Below, one piece after another: positions 20,886-29,879 of a stretch of 64,000 bases of DNA. Source of the DNA: Gammaproteobacteria bacterium Gsub. Lineage in GTDB: Bacteria; Pseudomonadota; Gammaproteobacteria; PS1; Pseudothioglobaceae. How positions within the stretch are numbered: position 1 is the stretch's first letter; each line of letters starts with the position of its first letter. The stretch covers positions 1-64,000 of the forward strand of contig JYIN01000014.1 in the NCBI GenBank assembly GCA_002007405.1. The letters run 5' to 3'. A program made the translations under genes and the position numbers. Below the pieces are notes generated by a model that made no database searches, had not been told where the DNA came from, and was given only the letters and a program-made list of their open reading frames with translations.

Positions 20886-21770
20886 ATGTCAATAAAACAC
20901 CCTGTAGTTTCGGTTATTGGATCATCAGGCGCTGGAACCACTTTTGTAAAAAAAGCATTTGAGAAAATTTTTGCTCAAAAAAACCTTAATGTTTGTGTTA
21001 TTGAAGGCGATAGTTTTCATAAATTTGAACGCGCCGATATGAAAGTTGAGGTTGAAAAATCACGCATGATGGGTAAGGTATTAACCCATTTTGCAGAAAA
21101 AGCCAATCATTTTGACAAATTAGAATCTTTATTTAAACAATATGGAGAAGATGGTAGCGGTCAAAAGCGCTATTATATTCATTCTGACGAAGAAGCCCAA
21201 GCACACAATGCGCGTTTAGGCACAAACCTTGAGTCAGGGCAATTTACCCCGTGGGAGGAGATTGAATCAGGCAGCGATATTATGTTTTATGAAGGGCTAC
21301 ACGGCGGAGTAAAGACCGCTAATGCTGATGTGGTAAGTCATGTTGATTTGTTGGTCGGCGTTGTCCCAGTAGTGAATATTGAGTGGATTCAAAAAATTTA
21401 TCGCGATACTTCAGAGCGCCCTTATACACCAGAACAGGTGAAAGAGACAATTTTAGACCGGATGTGTGATTATGCTGAATTTATCACCCCGCAGTTTGAC
21501 AATACCCATATCAATTTCCATCGTGTTCCATTAGTAGATACCTCTAATCCGTTCAACGCTCAGCCAGTGCCTGTGCCAGAAGATTCTTTGGTGGTAACCA
21601 CGGTGCGCATGGATGGTGTTGATTTACAGACTGTTGCCAACCAACTTCCTGCATCAGCCACGGCATTTTTACAAAATCCTACAACGCTGGTCTATAAAGG
21701 TAATTATATGGTTGAGGTAATGGATATTATCCTAACCCCAATCATTGATAACTTGATGCTAAATAGATAG
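20886..21770 (+). CDS. prkB: phosphoribulokinase
   Basis: Phosphoribulokinase turns ribulose-5-phosphate and ATP into RuBP, the CO2 acceptor of Rubisco, so it marks the Calvin cycle. The 294 residues are the size of the proteobacterial class. The P-loop is GSSGAGTTFVKKAF (about residues 13-26), with IEGDSFHKFERADMK near 42-56, HSDEEAQAHN near 100 and FYEGLHGG near 139, all typical of the octameric bacterial enzyme. An AAGGAG motif lies 6 bases before ATG. Placement directly behind gyrB, near the origin, is unusual; other Calvin genes are not in the window. Confidence 0.95.
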   Translation: MSIKHPVVSVIGSSGAGTTFVKKAFEKIFAQKNLNVCVIEGDSFHKFERADMKVEVEKSRMMGKVLTHFAEKANHFDKLESLFKQYGEDGSGQKRYYIHSDEEAQAHNARLGTNLESGQFTPWEEIESGSDIMFYEGLHGGVKTANADVVSHVDLLVGVVPVVNIEWIQKIYRDTSERPYTPEQVKETILDRMCDYAEFITPQFDNTHINFHRVPLVDTSNPFNAQPVPVPEDSLVVTTVRMDGVDLQTVANQLPASATAFLQNPTTLVYKGNYMVEVMDIILTPIIDNLMLNR

Positions 21771-21865
21771 ATTGTCCGACCGTTTACAATTTTGCCGGAT
21801 TTACTGAATTTAAATTAAATGGTTGATTCTGGATTTTTATTAAAAAGGTCTAAAAAATACAAACG

Positions 21866-23157
21866 ATGCAACCCCCGCCCCCCGAGTTTTTTCAATTTTT
21901 TACTTACTGGTTAAAACTTGGATTTATTAGTTTTGGCGCTCCTGCGGGACAAATTTCAATGATGCACCAGGAGCTGGTTGAAAAACGCCGTTGGATTTCT
22001 GAGCATCGTTTTTTTGCATGCTCTTAATTACACCATGATTCTATCCGGTCCTGAGGCACAGCAGCTGGCTACTTATATTAGCTGGCTGATGTTTGGCGTT
22101 CGTGGTGGTATTGTAGCTGGCGTGCTATTTATCCTACCTTCATTGTTCATTTTAACTGCATTAACTTGGGTGTATTAACCTATGGCAATACGGATGCGAT
22201 AGTAGGTATTTTGTATGGCATTAAGCCCGCGGTTACTGCCATTGTTTTGTTTGTCGCTTATAGAATTAGACTAAAGCCCCTTAACAATAATGTGTTGAGA
22301 GGGCTTGCTGCGAGTGCATTTTTGGCAATTTTTATTTTCAAAATCCCATTCCTTTATATTATTATCGCTGCTGGTTTAATTGGTTTTCTGGGTACGCACT
22401 TTTCGCCAAATACTTTTAAGATGAGCGCCCAACATAGCAGTAATAATGACAGTTATGGTGCAGCACTGATTGACGATAACACCTCAATCCCAGAACACGC
22501 TAAGTTTAAATACTCACACCTTATTGTGTTTTCTATTGTCGGTATAGATATCGGGTTTGGGGCGTTTAGTTTGTTATCCAACTCAGTGTTGCACGATATG
22601 GGTGAGTTTTTTACTAAAGCAGCAATGCTAACTTTCGGCGGCGCTTATGCGGTATTGCCCTATGTTTATCAAGGGGGCGTAGAGCAATATGGTTGGCTTA
22701 CAGGAACACAAATAATAGACGGACTAGCGCTGGTGAGACTACACCAGGTCCGCTTATTATGGTGGTAGCATTTGTGGGTTTTGTCGGTGCTTGGAGTAAG
22801 GAAATATTGAGTGCGGATGTGGCTTTATTGGGGGGTGCTGGTGCATCGGTGGCTACATTTTTACTTTTCTACCCTCGTTTTTGTTTATTTTTCTAGGCGG
22901 GTTTGGTGTTGAGGTAATACAAGGTGATTTGAAGTTCAGTGCCCCACTGTGCGCCGTTACTGCCACTGTGGTTGGGGTAACCCTAAACTTGGCTGTTTTC
23001 TTTATTTTGGCAACAACTTATCGGGATAACACCATTTGATTGGGTTGCCATTCTAATAGTTTTAGCCGCTTTTATCGCCCTGTTTAGATTTAAAATCAGC
23101 ATCATAAATGTCATTGGTGCCTGTGCCTTAATCGGCTTAGGCATGTCAATGTTCTAG
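21866..23157 (+). pseudogene. chrA: chromate transporter (chrA), broken by multiple frameshifts
   Basis: Reading across frames restores a near-complete Chr[21 protein letters not shown] at the start, then [33 protein letters not shown] and the tail GACALIGLGMSMF. At least five single-base frame changes are needed: in a T7 run near 22012-22018, near 22175, at GLAL/GETTPGP near 22731, near 22870 and near 23036. Intact ChrA proteins export chromate (or sulfate analogues) and are about 400 residues, matching this span. Neighbouring genes are intact, so this is real decay rather than poor sequence. Confidence 0.92.
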
Positions 23158-23190
23158 ACTAAGTTAAAGCAAGACGCTCAATTTGTCTAA

Positions 23191-25644
23191 TTATTTGGCT
23201 ACAATATTGATCAGTTTATTAGCCACAGTAATTATTTTAACAACTGTCTTACCACTTATAAATTTGGCAACATTTTCATCTGCTAGGGCCATAGATTCAA
23301 TTTTTGATTTATCCATGTCAATGTCAAACATCAATTTGCCGCGCAATTTACCATTGACTTGAATGATGATTTGCACTTCTTTTTTTTGTAATGCCTTTTT
23401 ATCTATTTTTGCCCAAGGCTCGTTGATAATGGCAGTTTTATTACCCAGTTCAAACCATAAATAATGGCAAATATGCGGTGCGATTGGGCTGAGTGCCTTG
23501 AGAAAAATCTGCACTGATTCAAAACGCAATGCCATTGATTGTTCGTTGGTATGGTTGAACTTAATCAAGCTGTTACCCAACTCCATGAGTGCGGCAATCG
23601 CAGTATTAAACGAATTTCTACGCCCCATGTCATCGGTAATTTTGGCTAAAGTTTGAAAGGTTTTTTGGCGCATTTTTTGCTGTGTTTTATCAAGGGCGTT
23701 AGGGTTTAATTTGCCTATCGGGTGGTTTTTACTATCTTGAATAAAATGATTAACCAGACGATAAACTTTATTTAAAAAACGATATGCCCCTCCCAACCCA
23801 GAATCGCTCCACTCTAGATCTTGTGTGGGGGGTGCTGCAAATAAAATGAATAAACGCACCGTATCAGCGCCATATTTGCCAATCATGGCTTGCGGGTCAA
23901 CGGTATTGCCCTTAGATTTGCTCATTTTTGCACCACCTTTGAGCACCATACCTTGGGTGAGTAGATTTTTAAAAGGTTCATTATTGTTAATAAACCCCTC
24001 GTCCCGTAGTAATTTGTTAAAAAATCTTGCGTATAATAAATGTAGAATCGCATGTTCAATGCCACCAATATATTGATCAACCCCACCATTTGCTAGCCAA
24101 TAATCAGCACGCTCATCCAGCATTGTGTTTTCATTATCGCGGCAGGCATAGCGGGCAAAATACCACGAGGATTCAAAAAAAGTATCAAAAGTATCAGTTT
24201 CGCGTTCGGCATATGCGCTGCATTTTGGGCAAGTGGTTTGATAAAATTCACGACTTTTTTTAAGTGGCGACCCAGCGCCATTAAAAGCTAAGTCTTCTGG
24301 CAACACGACAGGCAAGTCTCCCTCTGGGACTGCAACCGGACCACAGTTTGAGCAGTTAATAATAGGGATTGGGCAGCCCCAATAGCGTTGTCGGGACACC
24401 CCCCAATCATGTAGCCGGTAATGGGTGCGCCTTATGCCTAATTTTTGGGCTTGTAATTTATTGGCAATCGCATCAAAAGCCTGGTCAAAATCCAAACCGT
24501 CAAATTCACCAGAATTGAATAATATGCCCTTACCAGTAAAAGCACCCACGCTAATGTCAGCGGATTTATCAATCACTTGTTTGATGTTGATATGGTATTT
24601 TTGGGCGAACTCAAAGTCGCGCTCGTCATGTGCGGGCACTCCCATTACTGCACCAGTGCCATAACCCATTAATACAAAATTAGCAATCCAAATTGGCGTT
24701 GCCTCACCAGTAATGGGGTGGCTGCATTCAAACCCAGAATAAATCCCCTTTTTTTCCATAGTTTCAACTGTTGCTTCACTGGTTTTCACGACTCCGCATT
24801 CGTCAATAAAAGCAGATACTCTGGCATTATTTTTGCCTGCATGGATAGCCAAAGGGTGTTCGCTAGCAATTGCCAAATAGGTAACGCCCATTAGCGTGTC
24901 AGGGCGTGTGGTATAAACTTTAAGCGCCTCACCACCAGGACGGGTAAAATCTATTTCCAAGCCAACCGATTTCCCAATCCAATTTTTTTGCATAGTCTTA
25001 ACTGCCCCACTCCAGCCGTCAAGAGTGTTTAATGATTGTAATAATTCGTCACTATAATGGGTGATACGCATAAACCACTGAGCAATTTCTTTGCGTTCAA
25101 TGAGTGCGTTTGAACGCCAACCACGCCCTTCAATCACCTGTTCGTTAGCGAGTACGGTTTGATCAACTGGATCCCAATTAACAATAGAATTTTTCTTATA
25201 CACCAATCCTTTTTCAAACAATTTTACAAACAACCACTGTTCCCAACGGTAATATTTTGGATGGCAAGTGGCAATTTCGCGCGACCAATCATAGCCAAAA
25301 CCCATTTCAACTAACTGATTTTTCATAGCATTGATATTCGCGCGCGTCCACTTTGCGGGTGCTACTTTGTTTTTCAACGCTGCATTCTCAGCAGGCAGCC
25401 CAAATGCGTCCCAGCCCATCGGCTGCATAACATTTTTGCCTTGCATTTTTTGGTAGCGAGCAATCGCATCACCAATTGAGTAATTGCGTACATGACCCAT
25501 ATGTAAGCGACCTGAAGGGTAGGGAAACATTGAAAGACAGTAAAATTTATCCTTTGTTGCATCTTCCACCACTTCAAAAGATTTATTTTCTTGCCAATAT
25601 CGCTGTGCTTGCTGTTCAATTTGTTTGGCGTTGTAGGTTTGCAT
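23191..25644 (-). CDS. leuS: leucyl-tRNA synthetase
   Basis: LeuS charges tRNA-Leu and edits mischarged residues. The 817 residues are slightly shorter than E. coli (860). The class I signature appears as [19 protein letters not shown] (HMGH, about 38-56) and as [12 protein letters not shown] (KMSKS, about 575). The CP1 editing domain is present ([20 protein letters not shown]), as is a zinc-ribbon-like [10 protein letters not shown] segment. The C-terminal domain ends in a short [14 protein letters not shown]. Confidence 0.98.
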   Translation of the reverse strand: MQTYNAKQIEQQAQRYWQENKSFEVVEDATKDKFYCLSMFPYPSGRLHMGHVRNYSIGDAIARYQKMQGKNVMQPMGWDAFGLPAENAALKNKVAPAKWTRANINAMKNQLVEMGFGYDWSREIATCHPKYYRWEQWLFVKLFEKGLVYKKNSIVNWDPVDQTVLANEQVIEGRGWRSNALIERKEIAQWFMRITHYSDELLQSLNTLDGWSGAVKTMQKNWIGKSVGLEIDFTRPGGEALKVYTTRPDTLMGVTYLAIASEHPLAIHAGKNNARVSAFIDECGVVKTSEATVETMEKKGIYSGFECSHPITGEATPIWIANFVLMGYGTGAVMGVPAHDERDFEFAQKYHINIKQVIDKSADISVGAFTGKGILFNSGEFDGLDFDQAFDAIANKLQAQKLGIRRTHYRLHDWGVSRQRYWGCPIPIINCSNCGPVAVPEGDLPVVLPEDLAFNGAGSPLKKSREFYQTTCPKCSAYAERETDTFDTFFESSWYFARYACRDNENTMLDERADYWLANGGVDQYIGGIEHAILHLLYARFFNKLLRDEGFINNNEPFKNLLTQGMVLKGGAKMSKSKGNTVDPQAMIGKYGADTVRLFILFAAPPTQDLEWSDSGLGGAYRFLNKVYRLVNHFIQDSKNHPIGKLNPNALDKTQQKMRQKTFQTLAKITDDMGRRNSFNTAIAALMELGNSLIKFNHTNEQSMALRFESVQIFLKALSPIAPHICHYLWFELGNKTAIINEPWAKIDKKALQKKEVQIIIQVNGKLRGKLMFDIDMDKSKIESMALADENVAKFISGKTVVKIITVANKLINIVAK

Positions 25645-25670
25645 TTTGTTTGTAAGTTTTCAGGCGCTAT

Positions 25671-26618
25671 TTAACAAAGACTGGTAGAGTTGTTTAATTG
25701 TAAGGTGCCGATCAACTCATCAATATTATTAAGATCATTATCAAGCAAATATTGACTGATGCCAGCGTTGATTTTGCCGCAAATCAAAGGGTCATAAAAC
25801 AGCGCTGTACCAATGCCAACAGCAGCAGCGCCAGCGATGATAAACTCTAAAGCATCATCCACCGTGGTAATACCGCCCTGACCAATAATTGGCACTTGAT
25901 GTTTTTTGCTAACCTGATAGACTTGATGTACTTTTAACAAAGCAATCGGTTTGATTGCTGGTCCCGATAAACCGCCCTGATTGTTGCCAATAATAGGTTT
26001 TCGTGTGTTAGTATCAATTGCCATTCCCGTCAGTGTATTGATTACTGCTAAGCCGTCAGTGCCAGCATCAATACAGCGTTGTGCACACAGCCCAATATCG
26101 GTTTGATTGGGCGAGAGTTTAGTGATTAGGGGTTTGGAGGTGTTTTGGCGGCAAGCCTCAACCACCCGATAAGACATATCAGGGTCGTTACCAAATGCCG
26201 CGCCACCTTCTTCAACATTGGGGCAAGAAATGTTGATCTCGATTGCATCAATATCACTGTTATCAAAGCGTCTAGCAATTTCCCCATAATCTGCAACCAA
26301 CGAGCCTGAAATATTGATAATAAAACGGGTTTCGGTTTTATCTAGGGCAGGCAAAATGTTATCAATAACAGCATCAACCCCAGGGTTTTGCAAGCCAATG
26401 GCGTTAATCATCCCGCTAGGGGTTTCAATAACACGGTGCGGCATATTCCCAAGGCGAGGCTCTAAAGTGGTGCCCTTGAGGCAAATAGCGCCCACCTCGG
26501 CATTGGAAAACCCATCAATGCGTGTGTATTCTTCGCCAAAGCCAACACAGCCAGAAAGCAAAATAATCGGCGAGTTGAGGGGCAGTTTACAGAATTTGGT
26601 TTTTAGGTTTTTATGCAT
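25671..26618 (-). CDS. pyrD: dihydroorotate dehydrogenase, class 1B type
   Basis: It oxidises dihydroorotate to orotate in pyrimidine synthesis. The 315 residues fit the class 1 soluble enzymes, not the longer membrane-linked class 2 usual in gammaproteobacteria. The catalytic base is a cysteine in EINISCPNVEEGGAAF (class 1), where class 2 uses serine. NTLTGMAID and GGLSGPAIKPIAL bind FMN. Class 1B enzymes normally pair with PyrK (FAD, 2Fe-2S) and reduce NAD+; no pyrK is adjacent. It starts 8 bases after the mqo stop codon, so the two form one transcription unit. pyrC lies at 41.6 kb. Confidence 0.88.
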   Translation of the reverse strand: MHKNLKTKFCKLPLNSPIILLSGCVGFGEEYTRIDGFSNAEVGAICLKGTTLEPRLGNMPHRVIETPSGMINAIGLQNPGVDAVIDNILPALDKTETRFIINISGSLVADYGEIARRFDNSDIDAIEINISCPNVEEGGAAFGNDPDMSYRVVEACRQNTSKPLITKLSPNQTDIGLCAQRCIDAGTDGLAVINTLTGMAIDTNTRKPIIGNNQGGLSGPAIKPIALLKVHQVYQVSKKHQVPIIGQGGITTVDDALEFIIAGAAAVGIGTALFYDPLICGKINAGISQYLLDNDLNNIDELIGTLQLNNSTSLC

Positions 26619-26626
26619 GGACGCTA

Positions 26627-27955
26627 TTATAGATTATTGGTAAAAAAATCATTGAATTTATCCATATTAAAATCAGCATTTAAATAGCAACAGATTTTCT
26701 GAATATCTTGTTTGGCGTTGTGCAAGCAAGTTGAGGCACCAGGTGAGGGGGTAATGTTAAAAATTAGACCCTCTTTGGTGTGAATATGTGCCTCACCTAA
26801 AACCAACTGTTCTTTGTCTTTATCAATCACTTGTGGGCGTAAACCACCAAAACCTTTGGCAAACTTTAAATTGCTTGGCGTTAGTGAGGGGATAATTTTT
26901 TGCACCTCTTTAGCAAATAATCTACGCCCCAGAATTGGTACCTCGTACATAAAATTACGCCCAATATAGTTACGAATATCGCGCTCTTTTAAAAGTTTTT
27001 TAAAAGCAATTAAAATATGCTTGTCTAGCCCCAAAACCTTTAGATAGTCTAAGTAGGTATTGTGTTTGTAGCGCTCTAATTGAGGCAGAATGAGCGCTGT
27101 TGGTCCAAAGCGCGTCCTGTTAGGGGCATTAATATCAGGGTCGCCATGAACTGCAGCAAAGGGAAGCTTATCGTTTTGGATGGTATAAACTTTGCCGTTT
27201 AAGGCGTTTTTACTAAAATAAAAACTGCCAGCAACTGCCAACAACCCATAATTGTGCCCATAACCCAAACTTTTGGCATGGGTTAGACTGTAGGCCCCCG
27301 TGGCAAACACGACAAACCCCGCATTAACAGTTGCACACCCCCCTGCATTGGTAAAGGTAAGTTGATAAGATTCATCAATATGGGAGAGCCGGGTAAATTT
27401 ATGCTGTAGGTACAAATCTACTTTTTGGCTTTCTATGGCATTATCAACAAAAGAGCGGCTAAGATTGCCAAAATTAACCGCACACAAATCACTCTCAACT
27501 CCCATGGCAACAATTGGTTGTTTTCTATCTTTAACAACATTTGGCTCAAGTTTATCAATCTGGGTTGCCGACAATAATTCCATATAAGGAAAATTTTGAG
27601 TAAATTCCTGATAGCGTTTGTTGATTTTATCCCCCTCTTGCTCGCCAACGCCTATCAATAACTTGCTGTGCGCATAAATAATTTTATCGGCATTGGTTTG
27701 TTTTTGTGCATAAGTTTTTACCAAGTCTGCAGATTTCTTAACCTGAATTGCTTTTTCCAAGCTGTAGTTTGTTTCAATATCACCACAGTGCAGTGTTTGT
27801 GAATTAAATTTTGCTTGAGAGTTAACTGCCGCAACGCACCCATACTTATCAAAAATAGCAATCCTTTTAATATTGCTATATTCGCTAGCCATCCACGCTA
27901 AGGCCGAGCCAGTAACGCCACTGCCAATAATAACCAAATCGTATTGTTTTTGCAT
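26627..27955 (-). CDS. mqo: malate:quinone oxidoreductase-like FAD enzyme
   Basis: Mqo oxidises malate to oxaloacetate and passes electrons to quinone, replacing or backing up NAD-malate dehydrogenase. The N-terminal FAD motif is LVIIGSGVTGSALAW. NSQTLHCGDIETNYSLEKA near residues 51-69 and the late TPSPGASTCL are hallmarks of this family. At 442 residues it fits the shorter epsilonproteobacterial-type Mqo rather than the roughly 550-residue E. coli form. A related FAD-dependent 2-hydroxyacid oxidase cannot be excluded. It is followed at 8 bases by pyrD. Confidence 0.82.
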   Translation of the reverse strand: MQKQYDLVIIGSGVTGSALAWMASEYSNIKRIAIFDKYGCVAAVNSQAKFNSQTLHCGDIETNYSLEKAIQVKKSADLVKTYAQKQTNADKIIYAHSKLLIGVGEQEGDKINKRYQEFTQNFPYMELLSATQIDKLEPNVVKDRKQPIVAMGVESDLCAVNFGNLSRSFVDNAIESQKVDLYLQHKFTRLSHIDESYQLTFTNAGGCATVNAGFVVFATGAYSLTHAKSLGYGHNYGLLAVAGSFYFSKNALNGKVYTIQNDKLPFAAVHGDPDINAPNRTRFGPTALILPQLERYKHNTYLDYLKVLGLDKHILIAFKKLLKERDIRNYIGRNFMYEVPILGRRLFAKEVQKIIPSLTPSNLKFAKGFGGLRPQVIDKDKEQLVLGEAHIHTKEGLIFNITPSPGASTCLHNAKQDIQKICCYLNADFNMDKFNDFFTNNL

Positions 27956-28140
27956 AATTGCCTAAATTCAAGTTCTAAGCGTAATTTTTTGTTGGTTAAT
28001 AATACCTGATTAAAACACCACTTGCGGTGTTTGGTAACTAAGGTTTAAGAGGGGTTGCCCCTTTTCATCATCCATACAATTATAAAAATACCCCCACGGT
28101 TTCTCATTATTCATCTAGTCACAAAAATTTGGCAAAACTC

Positions 28141-28176
28141 TTTTTTGCTAATCACTCATAATGATGCAAAGGTCTC
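28141..28176 (-). repeat. copy of the dispersed IS-end repeat
   Basis: On the minus strand the 36 bases start GAGACCTTTGC and end TGATTAGCAAAAAA. Only one end is present; no opposite inverted end is visible nearby. It lies 44 bases upstream of bioD. It is the best-preserved single-end copy in the window and the reference for the others. Confidence 0.6.
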
Positions 28177-28219
28177 ATATAAAATTATCAGAAGGATAAT
28201 ACGGCAAAGGGCAATAACC

Positions 28220-28876
28220 ATGAAGGGGTTGTTTATTAGTGGCAGCGGCACTGATGTTGGGAAAACATTTATAGCCATCCACATCATTAAAGTGTTAAAC
28301 CAAAAATTTAAAGTGGTAGCGAGAAAACCGGTTGAGAGTAACTGCCAAAAAACCGCTACTGGACCAAGCCCTAAAGACGCCATTTTATTAAATAATGCCT
28401 GCACAACCCCCGAGGCAATTGATCGTGTTTGTAAGTTTGCGCTCACGCCCTATGCGAGTGGCGAAAAAGCCAGCATAGAGCAGGGTATCAACCTAACATT
28501 GGCAGATTTAGTAGCTGCGACACAGCCAGCAAACCAGAGTGATTTTGTGGTGGTTGAGGGGGCAGGCGGGCTGTATTCCCCAATTGCACAACAAGCGCTC
28601 AATAGCGATTTGGCACGCGCCTTGGGCATGCCTGTTGTTATCGTAGTCAGAGACGAGATAGGTGCGCTTAACCAAGCTTTGTTAAGCTTGTGTGCGGCAA
28701 AAAACCAAGCACTTAATGTTGCAATGCTGGTGTTAAACCAAATAACACCCAATAATTTAGAGAATGCCCAGGCGTTAAGGTCTTATACCGATGCTAATGT
28801 GGTTGTTTTTAACCAAGATTGCAAAAAAACCTTTGCCAGCGAAGTGCTTGCGATGGGGCAGGTGGCGTTGAATTGA
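28220..28876 (+). CDS. bioD: dethiobiotin synthetase
   Basis: BioD closes the ureido ring of dethiobiotin from diaminopelargonate, CO2 and ATP. I start at ATG 28220 (MKGLFISGSGTDVGKTF), where the P-loop GSGTDVGKT begins at residue 8 as in the family and an AAGGG lies 10 bases upstream; the longer frame from 28055 has no support. KPVESNCQ and VEGAGGLYSPI (switch region) are conserved. The 218 residues are normal. It stands alone; bioB is at 45 kb. Confidence 0.94.
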   Translation: MKGLFISGSGTDVGKTFIAIHIIKVLNQKFKVVARKPVESNCQKTATGPSPKDAILLNNACTTPEAIDRVCKFALTPYASGEKASIEQGINLTLADLVAATQPANQSDFVVVEGAGGLYSPIAQQALNSDLARALGMPVVIVVRDEIGALNQALLSLCAAKNQALNVAMLVLNQITPNNLENAQALRSYTDANVVVFNQDCKKTFASEVLAMGQVALN

Positions 28877-28999
28877 AAGGAAATTATATATCTAAATCCA
28901 AAAATAACACAAAACCCTGCATACAAAAGAATTAAACACTATTAATTTTTATTTTAAAAGTGGTATAACAATCCGCATACTATCAAATAACAAAGAAAT

Positions 29000-29846
29000 A
29001 TGAAGCCTGCAAAGACAATCAGCATAATAGAATTACTATCGGAGTATTTAACCGAGCATAAAGCCATAAAGTGGTTGGAAAAAATCAGATGGGATGAAAA
29101 GCCAGTATATTCTCATTGTGGTAGTATTAAAAATATCAGCAAACAAAAATCTAAAAAATACACTTATTGACACAAAGATTGCAGAAAACAATTTATGGTA
29201 AAAACAAAGACTATTATGTATGCTTCAAAAATACCTACTCAAAAATGGGTAGTTGCTATTTATTATATGCTCACAGCAAGGAAGGGAATATCAAGCCTAT
29301 ATCTAGGTAAAGAATTAGGTATAACGCAAAAATCAGCGTGGTTTATGTTACAAAGAATTAGATGACCTGCAAGCAAGGTTCGTTTACATTGTTTAATATT
29401 GTTGGGGTTGTGAAACCTATATCGGAGGCAAAGAAACCAATAAACACGCGCATAAGAAACTTAACGCTGGTCGTGATGCAGTTTTTTGGTAAACCTCCAG
29501 TATTTGGAATACAAAGAGTAAGATAGCAAGGCTAAAGTAATGGCTATCAATTACATAAATAAATCAACATTACAGGGTAACATATATAACAACATTCAAG
29601 CAACAAACACAGTAACTACTAATGACTTTAGAAGGTATTTAGGTTTGAAAGACTTTAATCATAAAATGGTTAATTATAGTGCTAAAGAGTTTGTAAATGG
29701 CACAGCACACACCAACGGTATTGAAAGCGTTTGGGCGATATTAAAACGAGTATATAACGGCACTTTTCACAACATTAGCACTCAAGCACCTGTGCCACTA
29801 CATTGATGAGTTTGTATTTAGATTAAACGAAGGTAATTGGCAATAA
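29000..29846 (+). pseudogene. degenerate IS1595-type transposase
   Basis: Pieces of one transposase appear in successive broken frames. The N-terminal part from ATG 29000 (IKWLEKIRWDEKPVYSHCGS) has an in-frame TGA near 29168. The middle reads KWVVAIYYMLTARKGISS and GITQKSAWFMLQRI. The C-terminal part (29540-29806) holds NGTAHTNGIESVWAILKR, the end of the DDE catalytic core of the ISXO2/IS1595 group. Stops and a frame break near 29360-29540 rule out activity. It lies 33 bases upstream of the restriction-modification genes. Confidence 0.85.
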
Positions 29847-29879
29847 TAAAATTAGTCATAAGGAGTTGACGAGTAGACT

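Noticed and set aside
28055-28219. N-terminal extension of bioD
   Set aside because: The added residues have no counterpart in BioD, cross the IS-end repeat, and the ATG at 28220 places the P-loop correctly.
29540-29806. Separate small gene after bioD
   Set aside because: It is the C-terminal piece of the broken IS1595-type transposase that starts at 29000.
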